Of a stretch of DNA of 64,000 bases, positions 20,520 through 30,554 are shown one piece after another. Source of the stretch: Porphyra umbilicalis. Lineage: Eukaryota > Rhodophyta > Bangiophyceae > Bangiales > Bangiaceae. Within the stretch, counting starts at the first letter, position 1. The number at the start of each line of letters is the position of its first letter. The stretch spans positions 1-64,000 of the forward strand of contig KV919110.1 in the NCBI GenBank assembly GCA_002049455.2. The letters are read 5' to 3'. The translations under genes and the position numbers were made by a program. The notes beneath the pieces are model-generated. The model saw only the letters and a program-made list of their open reading frames with translations, had not been told where the DNA came from and did not search any database.

Positions 20520-20822
20520 CATGCATTGGAGGGAATTGTCTGCATCGTAGGTATTTGGCAGCGCGGGATCGGGCCAAGTAGTGGCCCCGGTCCCCGCGCA
20601 GCGGTTTCCGCCCTTTAAGGACGACGGGCGACGACGGTGAGAGGCACCGTCGTCGCTGGCAAGTAAACCGTGCCTGTTTGTCTTGGCGCTTCGGTCGGCC
20701 TGAATTTCTGGAACTCGAGTCCGATAGCGGGTGACGCATGAGCGGCTAGGATGGCCGGTACTTCCCTCCTCTCCGAGGTGATCGCGATTCATTGTACTAC
20801 AATCCAGTAGTACGGGCTAGAT
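20520..20822. other. short gene-free stretch between hAT element A and the downstream transposase part
   Basis: About 300 bp without a recognisable feature. It must contain the right junction of whatever insertion separated the two parts of the TNP2-like gene. Confidence 0.25.
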
Positions 20823-21194
20823 TGGTGCTACTGGCAGTTCCCGTTGGAGCGCTTAATCGAAATCCTAGCGCCGATGATCCGCGGCCGGTCGTGCCCCAGC
20901 GAGGAACTTGTCGAGGCCATGGAGCAGCGCGACCGCGCAGAGCTGCTCTTGGCATTTGTCTCCCATGAGTGTCTATATCAGTGGGCGGCGGAAGTGGGTC
21001 CCTACGGCGACGTGGCCCGCGACAGCTGGAAGCTGCTGCTTCCCAATGCAGGCGATGCTGAAATAATCGTGTTCGGCCCCATCAAGAAGGCCCAAGAGCA
21101 GCATGGAGGGGAGCTACCAGCTTTACGGCGCCATCACGAGGCCGTGCTCAACCCCGATCCCGCCCCACCCAAGTTATACCAGCTGCAGCTGTGA
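20823..21194 (+). pseudogene. CACTA/TNP2-like transposase fragment, downstream part
   Basis: The open frame reads DWCYWQFPLERLIEILAPMI, then GRSCPSEELVEAM and about 80 further codons to a stop at 21194. The WQFPLER block followed by a basic/hydrophobic helix is the signature of the C-terminal domain (DUF4218-like) in TNP2-type transposases. There is no ATG at the start of the homology (the first codons are inside a longer domain), so this is an exon-like remnant rather than a gene. It continues the trace that breaks off at 17694. Confidence 0.42.
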
Positions 21195-21594
21195 GGCGGA
21201 GCGAGTTCCAGTGCCCGCGACTCACTGACGCGAAATGGCGCGGACCGTCGAGGCACTTCTCTGGCGCGCATCACCTCTTCGGCGCGGCGCCGCGCAATTG
21301 ATGGGACCGTTAATACGCACAGTTTGTCCAAGTACGGCTTCGTGCAGCACCTTCTTTAATATATATAGGACCGACGGGACATGTGGCACTCGCTCTCGTG
21401 CAGCTGATAGTCTCTCTGCGAGACCCGACCAGCCGACACGGAATTCCCGAGAAGCGCCGTGACATGCACGCCTTCTCCACCAACTAGCAACCGCACAATT
21501 ACAACGGACTCTATGTCTCGCGGCAGGCTAGAGAGCGGACGTTTAGTGGAGAATGGGATGTCTGCACGGCTAGGGGAGAAACACGACAGAGCAC
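21195..21594. other. spacer remainder before the right inverted-repeat arm
   Basis: No gene. An AT-rich patch (TTTAATATATATAGGACC) lies at about 21,354-21,371. The right arm homology starts at 21595. Confidence 0.3.
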
Positions 21595-22329
21595 ACGCGT
21601 GCATGCGCTGAGGACATGTAGCATGTGGGATTCTTAATTGGGCGACGGGGATGACTGCGGTTCTGCAGGTACCGCCCAACTGACTGTAGAGATGAGGGTG
21701 GCAAGGTCACTCCGCCACATCCAAACAAAAACAAGCTTGCTAGGTCCCCCTTGCTTTGCCGACGAGGGAGCCGCGTGTGCGGGTGCTCACCAAGTGGGGA
21801 CTTTGCAACAACCTGCAAACAGCGATTTCGACTGGCAGCGCCTCATCTTCGTCCCCATCGGCGGCTCAATTTAATCAGGCTCTCTCTCAAATGCGGAAGG
21901 CGAAGAACAACTGTGATGACGCGACAGCGCCTTTGTAGTCTTCCGTGTGTACCTGTAAGGATGGAAACACGGCTCATTCCGGAATGGTCTTCTGGCCGAG
22001 GGTTTTATTGAGGGAAGCGAGAAACGACCATCTGTTTGCACGGTTTGAGAGACACCCCAGCCTGAGTTCATAGCACGTATCCCCCTCTGGTAGACGAGTC
22101 AAGGGCGGTCCCAAAAGAGCAATCAGCTGCTTTGTCGATTAGCGGCTGGGAGCTAAGAAGTTTTTAGAGAGCAGATAGTACCTAGGCATAAATCGGCTGC
22201 TGACCTGATTGGTTATCAAAATGGACAATAGAAGTTAGGTCCATGGGATAGTACGTGTCTATCCTGGATGTATGGTGTACCTTTGTGTATAAATTGAATA
22301 TAATTTCAGTCTCTGTCACGAAGAAAATA

Positions 22330-22413
22330 GGTCAGATGGCCGAGCGGTCTAAGGCGCTGCGTTCAGGTCGCAGTCAACTTTCGTTGGCGTGGGTTCGAAT
22401 CCCACTCTGATCA
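22330..22413 (+). tRNA. tRNA-Leu(CAG), duplicate copy
   Basis: Same sequence as 15029-15112, opposite strand. Anticodon CAG in loop TTCAGGT; type-II variable arm; T arm GTGGG-TTCGAAT-CCCAC; discriminator A at 22413; followed by ATATTTTCCCTTTT as probable Pol III terminator. Confidence 0.95.
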
Positions 22414-24684
22414 TTCATATTTTCCCTTTTGGGATCGAATTTTTAATTCGCACCCGTGGCCTGCCATCAGCTGTATGCGACTCGGCTCTCTGGTGCTGCG
22501 CTATGACATCGTTCGCCGACCATGGACGCCCTATTGTTTGCCCACGTGTTGGGCGCGCTTCCCTCTTTTGTTGACGACAGCCGGCAAACAGCTTGCCCGC
22601 TTCACGGGCACATGGGCACCCACCACGGTGCGTTCCCGCGCTGTTTTGCGCATTGCACACTGTACCCCCTCCTCGTCATCGCCCGTATAAAGCGGGCGCG
22701 CCCATCTGTGATGCGCTCCACGCTGCTGGCGAAGCTTCGCGTGGATGCGGCTTCTGCGGCCGACGGTGCGGTATCGGACGCCACCACTCCTGCCCGCAAC
22801 GGCCCCTACGAGGAGGCGCACCCGACACCGCCACTGTGTGGACTCCATTCCAGACTGCGGACCACGCCCGGCGCGGCCGCGTGGGATGACAGGAAGCGGT
22901 GACACGTGGGAGCGGTGCCTCATCGCGGCGGGCGGCCGCCCGCCACGCCGACGCCCAGTCGGGACTGCTGCTTCTGGCACCGCGGCTCTTCCTCGACGCC
23001 GCCGTGGGGCGGCGGAAGAGAGAGGGCAGCTGCAGTTTGGACGCAGCTCCCCAAGGGGAGGCTGGTGCAAGGCTGCTGCAAACCCCCAGCGCGTTTAGTG
23101 CGCTAGGACGGTGGCCGGCGCGACAGGGGCGGCGTAGCGCGCCACCATGGCCGTGCTGTTAAACGCGTGACCCCCTCCTACGTCGCTGAGCGCGGCTGAT
23201 CCACTGCCGCCGAAACGCCGACCTCGCCGCGTGACGGCGTGGCCAAGCCACGCAGCCGCCAGCGTCCGGGCCGACAGCGCAGCGCGGGCGGACGGCCGCC
23301 ACCCAGACGGGCCCCCCAATGGCCGCCGCCACGGTCGCTCGTCGGACGCCGACGGGCAGTGGTTCACTCACCAACACTGTCGCCCACGCCGCCAGCTCGT
23401 TGGCACGCCCGCCGCGACGTGTGGGTGGTCCGCCGCGACGACACGTCCGACCACGGCCTGTGGATGAGTGTTTCGGCTGGCCTTGCCGGCGGTCTGTCGG
23501 CGGCCTGCGGGCCGGCACAGGGGGCGACGGCACAGCCCCCTGCCACCCGCTTCCGTCCATTGTGACGGCCCAGCAGCGGCGATGACAGTCACGCCCGGCC
23601 CGACCGGCGTCGTCACTGGCACCGTCCGGGGCGCGGTGCGCTGGCGGCGGCGGTGGACGCTCTGGGCGCCCCGCACGACCCCGCGTCCGAGCAGTCCCTC
23701 ACCCATTGCGGACGAGGCCGACGGGCCCTGTCGGGCACGCCAGGCGCCGAGGAGTAGCACCGTGGCGGCCGCCGTGTGGTCGGGAGGGTGGCGACCGGGC
23801 ACCCGCAGCGGGGGCGGGGGAGAGGGCGCGCCGCCACGGCTGCCGCCGCCGCCGCGACGCGGCTCGGCACGTGGCCGCGCGGCGACCACTCAGCCGCCCA
23901 CGGTACGGGCCGTCGCCCGCCCACAGGCGGTGGGCGGCGCGGCGGCTGGGGAATCAACGCGGCGGAGCGGCGGCGGGAGAGCCGACGCTGCGGCGCGACG
24001 CGTGCGTGCGCGCCGCCGCGATGTGGCGGCGGGGCACGCGCCAGCCGCGCGGCGGTCCGCGGCGACGGTGGCACACCGCGCGGCGCGACCGCCGCGGGCC
24101 ACGCGCGCGGCGCGGTGACGGTGTCCCCCGTGGGCCCCACGGTCCGTTGGACGACAGCGGCGGCGGGGGCGGCAGCGTCAGCGGCGGTCGCGGCGGCGGC
24201 GGCGGCGGCGGTGGCGGTGGCGGTCCGTCGGACCGCTGCCGTCGCCCGCCGGCCGACGGCGCACGCGGCGGGGGGGGGCGCCCCGCAGCTGGTCGCTCCC
24301 GCGCTCACGGGCGCGGAAGCGTGGGGTGGGAACGGGAGGGACTCGGGGGCCTCGGCGCCAGAGCTGATGCCGCTGCGGTCGCACCAGCGGAAGAAAGAAA
24401 AGCAGAGGATGTGACTTGGCTCGTTGCTGCATTGTGGCCAACGGGACCAGCAACAACAGTGGCGGAAGCAGCAGCCACGGGCAATGAGCGCGACAGAAAC
24501 TTGACGGGCGGCAATCAGATCAGTTTCGGGCCTGTGGTGTTCCTGTTTCAGTGGGACAAAATTCATAAAACAGCATGATAGTGCATCGTCCCGCGAAGGG
24601 TGGCGCAGCGTGGCGCGATGAGGTCATCGTGCTGGCTACGAGGTTGAGACAAAACGAATGCTCCTGCGCATGGAGCAGGTTCAC

Positions 24685-24809
24685 CACCGAGTGGGGGGCT
24701 CGAACCCCCGACCACCAGATCGCAGCTGGACTGACCGCCCAGTAAGAGTCTGGCGCTCTGGTTCGCATGCAAGTGAATTGCACGTAACTACCGACTGAGC
24801 TAACCCGGC
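24685..24809 (-). tRNA. tRNA-Lys(CTT) with D-arm and anticodon introns, duplicate copy
   Basis: Same gene structure as 12634-12758 on the opposite strand. Mature tRNA parts and the 22-nt anticodon intron are the same. The 30-nt D-arm insert differs at two C-to-T positions, neither of which breaks its 6-bp hairpin (CGTGCA with TGCATG). Conservation of the hairpin but not the other intron bases supports the insert being spliced. Confidence 0.85.
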
Positions 24810-25213
24810 TGTTGTGATTGCTCCCATCACAGAAGATCTATAGACCAACGCACCATTTTTTTTGTTGTGAGAAAGGGCGACATCTGTCGCTGCGTGGCAC
24901 GTGGTCGACTCGGCGACACGGACTGCAGCACCAGAAAGAGAGCACCAGAAAGAGCATTGACCGACGTCTCCTGTTGAGGACATGAACGTCCGAGCCCCTC
25001 GTGGCCAGCGTCTCGGACGTCGTGGCGGTAGAGCGACGGCACCGATGGAGCTGGTTCGCCAACGGCGTCGGAGCCTGATCGCCCACACGGTACGAGGTTG
25101 GGAGTGTCGGCCATCTGCATATGCCGACAGCCTCTTCCGGCGCAGTGCTCACTAACGCCAGGCTCGTGACCAAGCCGAAATTTCTTGTCGCGCACCACGG
25201 GACTCTCGCACAG

Positions 25214-26276
25214 TAGGGTTGTGCAACACGCCCGGGGCGTGCTAAATTGCACGCCTGGGGCGTGCACTTTCACGTGTTTTGGGAGTGTCACACCCTGCAC
25301 GCCCAGAATTTTAGGGGCATGATTGGGGCGTGCTTGGCAAAAAAAGTACATTATTTCAAATGCGCTCTTGGGGCGCCAGTCCACCTAATATTTTTCGGTG
25401 CAGTTCCGTGCCACCTTCGTTACTTTTTCAGGGCGCGGTGTCTTGCTGCTCCGGCGAGCGTCCACAAACAAGGTGCTCGACGCTATGTGGCGTGGGAACC
25501 ATTTTTCCGTCGTGTGCCCACGAACAAGGTGCTCGACGCCATGATGCGCGGGCGCCATCTGTGCGGGATGGGCACAGCAATGGCCACCTGCTGCCATCAG
25601 CCAGGGAGGACGCAGAGGGGCTCCTCGACACGGGCGCCAATGAGGACGTTCAATGCGACGCATCACGTGCCGGCAACGACCAGGCCGACGGCAGTGATGG
25701 AGGGGGTGCCGGCGGCGAGCTACGCGCCTCCTGAACGAGGAGGTCGCCCGATGAGCCACGGCCGGCGCCGGCGTCCCTGGACAGGACGTTGGTCGTCCCG
25801 GCGATGAGGACGCCCCCGCGGCCATGACCGAGAATGATTTGATGACCATCTGCTCTGGCTTTGATGCTGCAAAGCATCTTTGACGCAGAGTGGCAGAGGC
25901 AAAGAGAGTGTATCGCATGCAGCTGTTTCCTCCATGTTTTCTGGCATTTTAGTGGTCCTTTGAACCATCCAAAATGCAAGAATATTGGGTACTTTGAATC
26001 GCCTATCAAGTAAGTGTCAAAACATTGGGGCTACATTAGGGGCGTGAAGACGGGCGTGCCAATGTTGGGGGCGCGTGCTGAAGGGCGTGATTACAGCCGT
26101 TCTCTGAAAAACCTCGCACGCCAACTGTTGCACCACTCTGACACATCGGCCTCTGCGACCCCGTGAAGGCTGATTTGTAAGAGTGGTGCAACAGTTCGGA
26201 TTTTGCGAGAACGGCTGTAGGCATGCATCGCCCACCCCGCCACCCAAAAAGGGGCGTGATGCACAACCCTATTATA
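25214..26276. mobile_element. hAT-type non-autonomous DNA transposon B with 8-bp target duplication
   Basis: Same terminal inverted repeats as element A (TAGGGTTGTGCAACACGCCC at the left; the right end carries five extra bases). Flanked by TCGCACAG at 25206-25213 and 26277-26284. It lies in the opposite orientation to A: its right end corresponds to the left end of A, including the CACGCCC-rich stretch and the segment GTAGCCCCAATGTTTTGACA. It has about 0.5 kb of interior (25,300-25,830) absent from A, and lacks the 1.37-kb nested element of A. No transposase visible. Confidence 0.78.
26094..26217. mobile_element. 124-bp MITE nested in hAT element B, TA target duplication
   Basis: The ends are CAGCCGTTCTC and GAGAACGGCTG, with a longer imperfect inverted repeat inside (TGTTGCACCACTCT on one side, its complement on the other). 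TA lies on both sides (26092-26093, 26218-26219). Element A has the empty site GCCTAATCACGCCC at the corresponding place. TA duplication and CAG ends indicate a Tc1/mariner-dependent MITE. Confidence 0.8.
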
Positions 26277-26284
26277 TCGCACAG

Positions 26285-27116
26285 TACCCTGCTTGACACG
26301 TCCCCCTGGATCAAAAACGAGGGTCGTCTGTCAAAAAATAGAAAAAGCTTGACAACCCCACTGCCATGGACGTTGCGTTCACGTGTGTCGCGCCTATCGT
26401 GGTCGTGCTGACGTCCTCTATCAGAAGAGGTAAGAAAAAGTGGCCGTAGAGGCCAGTAAGAAGGTTCGGGCAAGAGTGCGCATGCCCTTGACAAGAATGA
26501 CGAAAGACGACCCTGGCGGTTGCCGATCGCATTAGCACGCGCCTGCTATATGGCGCCACCGCCGTCCACCACCCCCCGTCACCCACGCCTGCCGTCACCG
26601 CTCGACGCCGTCCCGCCGCTGCCGCCGCCACGACGTGGCCGCCCCGCCGCTCCGCCGACGGCGACCGTGGCGGCAACGGCGACAGGGGAGGTAGCTGCCG
26701 GCCGGCCGCTCGCGCAGCCGCATCGCCGCACGCGGGCCCCGCGAGGCACGGGCGGCGTCTGGCAGACGGGCCACCACGACCGGCCGGCCTGTGGGTGCCC
26801 CGTGCCAGGGGAGGCGGGAAAGGCGGTCGTGCTGGTCGGCGGACCGCCGGAGTCGGCAGTCGGGGGGGGGACGGCGCGCGGGGGGTGTGCTTGGCGGCGC
26901 GTCCTCGGTGCCGCGGGAGAGTCGGACGGTCCACGGGGTGAAGCCAGCGGGCACGCCGAGGGCGGGGCGCACGCCGCCGACCCCGCGCGGCGCCTGCTGC
27001 AACTATGCCCGTCGACCAAACAATAGGGGAGGAAGGGACATAAAGGAGAGGGAGGATGGAAGAAAAGAACCCAAAAACACAACCACAGCCACGCCGCCGA
27101 CCCCCCCCCCACCCCC
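26285..27116. other. gene-free region downstream of NDUFA6
   Basis: GC-rich frames on both strands, none with a domain. The last part (about 27,010-27,116) includes purine-rich and C-rich tracts and is probably the 3' untranslated region of the minus-strand gene ending at 27117. Confidence 0.3.
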
Positions 27117-27821
27117 CTACATGATCGTGCACCCCGCCGACTTCTCCGCGTGCGCCTTGTTGGCAACCAGCTCCGCCTCGGTAAACAGCTCCTTCTCCTT
27201 GACGGCCCACGCCTCAAACTTGGCGTCCTGCTCTGCTTGCCAGCGCACAAACTGGGGCCACGTGCCGACCGACGCGGGCACCAGTTCCAACTCCTTCCAC
27301 GCGCGCAGCTGCGCCTCTTGGGCCTCCCCAGCCGCCGCTGCCGCTGCCGCGGCGGCGCCCCCCGCGCCCGCGTCGCCGCGGAGGGCGGCCGCCGCCTCTG
27401 CCGCCGCCGCCGCCCGCAGCTGCTTTTGCTCAAACGCGAGCAGCAGCGCCGTCACCTGGTGGCGCCCCTTCCACTGCGCGCGGATCTCGTCAATGTTTTG
27501 GCGCCCCTTAAAGACGAGCATGTCGAGCACCTTGGCGTCCCGCACGTCCGCGTGCATCTCAAACTGCTCGCGCAGCGTGTCGCGGATGAGGGCGGGGGAC
27601 TCGTTGAGGTTGTAGTTTTTGCGCATCTCGGGGATGTCCCGCAAGCCGAGGCGGTAGAGGTTGAGGACGCGGCCGCGCGCTTCCGCAAAGGAACCAGAGA
27701 GGGGGGTCGCCTCCCGACCGCTGCCGCCGGTTTGGGTGTAGGCCGCCTTGGCGGCGGCACCGCTGATGCGGGAGCGCGTGACGGCGCCAGCGACGGTCGT
27801 GGCGGCCATGGGAGCGCTCAT
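27117..27821 (-). CDS. NDUFA6: NADH dehydrogenase (complex I) alpha subcomplex subunit 6, LYR protein, with long C-terminal extension
   Basis: The product is a 234-residue accessory subunit of mitochondrial complex I, where the family (B14) docks an acyl carrier protein on the matrix arm. The LYR domain is clear: ARGRVLNLYRLGLRDIP (LYR at 55-57), EMRKNYNLNESPALIRDTLR, then KVLDMLVFKGRQNIDEIRAQ and WKGRHQV, which is where most NDUFA6 proteins end (about 125-130 residues). Here about 105 more residues follow: an Ala-rich linker and a charged, Trp-containing helix region (WPQFVRWQAEQDAKFEAWAV) ending in CTIM. I chose the ATG at 27821 (MSAPMAATTV); Met5 at 27809 is also possible, and the upstream frame is low complexity. 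The first 40 residues are Ala/Thr/Arg-rich and may act as presequence. Confidence 0.9.
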   Translation of the reverse strand: MSAPMAATTVAGAVTRSRISGAAAKAAYTQTGGSGREATPLSGSFAEARGRVLNLYRLGLRDIPEMRKNYNLNESPALIRDTLREQFEMHADVRDAKVLDMLVFKGRQNIDEIRAQWKGRHQVTALLLAFEQKQLRAAAAAEAAAALRGDAGAGGAAAAAAAAAGEAQEAQLRAWKELELVPASVGTWPQFVRWQAEQDAKFEAWAVKEKELFTEAELVANKAHAEKSAGCTIM

Positions 27822-28059
27822 GGTCGGCGCCGCCGGGGGGATGGGGGCACGGTCGAGGTCGGCCGCACGGGAAAGGGCGGCCAAGGGGGGGATGTAGGGA
27901 AAGGAGGAAAAGACGGGAGAAAGAAGGGGAGAGCTACAGGGGGGCGGGGGGGGGGCTAAGAGGTGGATACGGAAGCGGGGTGGGGGTGGATGGGCGGCCG
28001 CGCTCGACCCCAAACGGCGTCGATCCAAGCTGGCCGATCAAAGACGGCTCAGCAACCGA

Positions 28060-28110
28060 GCGGCTCCAAAAACAGCAGCAGCAGCAGCAGCAACAGCACA
28101 AAGGACAACA
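28060..28110. repeat. CAG/CAA microsatellite
   Basis: A run of CAG units (about seven, with a CAA interruption) at about 28,071-28,100, between NDUFA6 and the Tudor-like gene. No frame with domain character includes it. Confidence 0.8.
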
Positions 28111-28542
28111 CCAGTCAGCGGCGGCAGTGTCCACTGCCGCGGCGTACCGACAGCGCAACGGCACACGTCTGGGAGGCGCAACGGCACACGTCTGGGAGGC
28201 GCAACGGCGCACGTCTGGGACGCGGAGCGGCACGCGCATCACGGGCCCCGCGGCGCGCCACCATCATGGCAGCGCTCGCGCCCCCCGACTTGACCGCCAA
28301 TAATTCCTGTTCATCACCGTTTTTGCAACCGGAAATACATGTATGGGGCGCCGCCGCCGCCGCCACCGATCCGGACGCGGCGGGGCCACCGCAAAAAAAA
28401 AAAAAAACACACACAGAGCGCACTCAAAGAAGAAAGAGGGGGAGCCCCACCCGCGGCCGCGCGCGCACCCCCCCCACACCCGCCGTCTACCACCCCTCCA
28501 CCCCCCCACCCCGCGGCGGGAGCGCAGCCGCCACCCCCGCCC

Positions 28543-30554
28543 TCACGCGGCGGCCTTGTCGGGACCGCCCGCCACCCCATTGCCGCCCGCCGCCGCGGCG
28601 GCGCTCCCCGCCGACGGGGGCGCCGCCGCGCCCGGTGCCCCCGCCGGCGGCGCGGCGCCACCCCCCCCCCCCCGGGGAAGCGCACCGCGCCCGGCACGCC
28701 CGCGTCCGTGTCCATGGCATCGCCGTGGCCGCCGCCGCCGCCGCCCGCCGCCGCCGCCGCCTTGGCCGCCGCCACCCCCGCCGCCGCACCCGCCGCCGCG
28801 GCGGCGGGCGCGCCGCCAGCGACGGCCGTGCCAGGGGTCCCCGCCCCCCCCCCAGCGCCCGCCGCTGCCGCCGCCGCCGCCGCCACCGCCGGCAGGGCGC
28901 CGAGCGGGGACGCTGCCAGGATGCCGAGGAGCTCGGTGCGAAAGGCGGCCACCTCCCCGCGCAGCGTCGCGTAATCCGAGACGAGGCCCTCCATCATACC
29001 CCGCAGCGCCGCCGTCTCTGCCGCGAGCGCCGCCCTCGACGGCGCGTCGTCGGCAGCGTCAATGACGCTGCCGCCGCCGCCGTCGCCGCGCGACCCCAAC
29101 ACGACTTCGACCGCGTGGAGGCGCCCCGACAGCAGCGCCATGTGCCGCTCGTGCGCGACAATGTCCCGCCCGTCAATGGCGTCGCGGCCCGTCTCCCCGT
29201 CGGGGGCGGGGTGGGGGCTCGCCGACGCGGCCGAGCGGCCGCCGGCGGCCCCACCGCCGGTGGCCCCGCCGACGCGGCCGCCGCCGCCCCCGCCGCCGCC
29301 GCCGGGTCCGCCCCCCGCCGCAGGTGGCGACGCGGCGCCGTCGCCGCCGCCGCCCGCGCCTGCCGCCGGGCGCCCGCCCGCCGCCCGCCGCGCAGCGGGG
29401 GTGGCCGCCGCCGGGGGGGCGCCGGCCTTGCCGCCGCCGCCCGCGGGCGAGGCGCCGGCCTTGCCGCCGCCGCTGCCGGCGGCGGCCCCCGCCGGCGCCC
29501 GCCGCGCGCGCGCCGCCGACGCGGCGGCCGCCCCCTCCCCATCCTTATTCCGACCGTCCCCGTCGGCGGCGCCGTCGGCCGCGGCGCCCGCCTCGGCCTT
29601 GACGGCCGCCCGGACGGGCGTCGATCGCGACGGCGCGGGCGCTTTTTTGGGCGCGCCCTTGGCGCCCGCCGCCGCCGCGCCCGCCGGCGGCGCCGCCGCC
29701 GCCGCGCCCACCGGCGGCGGCGCCGCCGCCGCGCCCGCAGTGGCGGCCGACACGGTCGCCGCCGCCGCCGCCGCGGCGGCGGCGGCCACGCCCGCCACGG
29801 GCGCCGCGGCCGCGCCCTTGGCGTCCCCCGCCGACGCGCCGCCCGCCGCGCGCGCGGCGGCGGCGGCGCCCTCCATCGGATCCGCCACCGTCGACCCGCC
29901 GCCGCCGGCGCCGCCGGCGCCAGTGGCGCCCGTGCCGCCCTCCCCCCCCGCCGCACCCGCCGCCGACGCCGCCGCGGCCGCCGCCGCCGCCCGCGCCGCC
30001 GCCGACGGCACGGGCCCCCGGGCGGCCTTGGCGGCCTTGGCCTTGCCCGCCGCCTCAGTGGCGGGCCCGATATCCGAGTGGCGGCGCTTGCCGCCGCGGC
30101 CGCGGGGCTCCTCCTCCCCCCCCCCCCCCCCCCGTGGGCGCCTTTTTCGCGCTCCCCCCCCCCCCCCCTTGCCCTTGGCCGCCGCCTTGGTGGCCTTGGC
30201 CTTGCCCTCGGGGGGCGCGTGCTCAAAGACCACCGACAGGTCCTTGGGGTGCAACAGCCGCCACTTTTCCTGCGCCAACTCCAGGTGCTCCACGTCCCCA
30301 TCGTCATAGTTGACGCGGAAAAAGCCGCCGGTCGGGTCGTCCCCCTTGAGCGCCCGCTTGGGCACCTTGCCGGGATCCGGCGGCGCAATGACGCCGCGGA
30401 AGTATTGATCCTCGTCGGGCCAATACACCTCGATGCGGTGGCTGTAGAGGGAGGAGAAGGTGGCGGGGATGGCCGAGTCGCCGCCGCCGGCGCCGCCGCC
30501 GCCGGGCGACGCGCCGCCGGGGCGCCCGCCGCCCGCGCTGGCGCGACGCGACAT
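28543..30554 (-). CDS. Tudor-like domain protein with low-complexity middle and C-terminal coiled coil
   Basis: Starting at the ATG at 30554 (SRRASAGG), the N-terminus is Gly-rich. Residues about 38-101 form a Tudor/PWWP-like beta barrel: SHRIEVYWPDEDQYFRGVI, then GGFFRVNYDDGDVEHLEL and AQEKWRLL, a methyl-lysine/arginine reader fold seen in chromatin proteins. A basic, Gly/Lys/Arg stretch (KGKGGGGGARKRRPRG and GKRRHSD) looks like a nuclear localisation signal, followed by some 400 residues of Ala/Gly/Pro low complexity. Near the C-terminus is a helical segment (VAHERHMALLSGRLHAVEVV, then AALAAETAALRGMMEGLVSD) likely to be a coiled coil. The frame as given crosses a 13-C run at 28661-28673 and continues to 28314 with unnatural content; the frame one base over ends naturally at 28543 (GGNGVAGGPDKAAA, stop). 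Partner and function unknown; nuclear role is inference. Confidence 0.7.

Larger units (their letters stand above)
21595..25140. repeat. right arm of large inverted duplication
   Basis: Reverse-complement copy of 12289-15847. The inner boundary is sharp: the arms agree up to CATGCACGCG and differ in the next bases. The outer boundary lies at a shared CCGGAAGAGG, about 74 bp before the hAT-type element at 25214. This arm carries tRNA-Leu (+) and tRNA-Lys (-). A TATAAA box at about 22,687 precedes a 63-codon frame starting near 22,711, also present in the other arm, but I cannot support it as a gene. Confidence 0.92.

Noticed and set aside
22711..22902. 63-codon frame 20-odd bases after a TATAAA box in the right arm
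   Set aside because: The start codon would lie before the expected transcription start and the peptide has no features.
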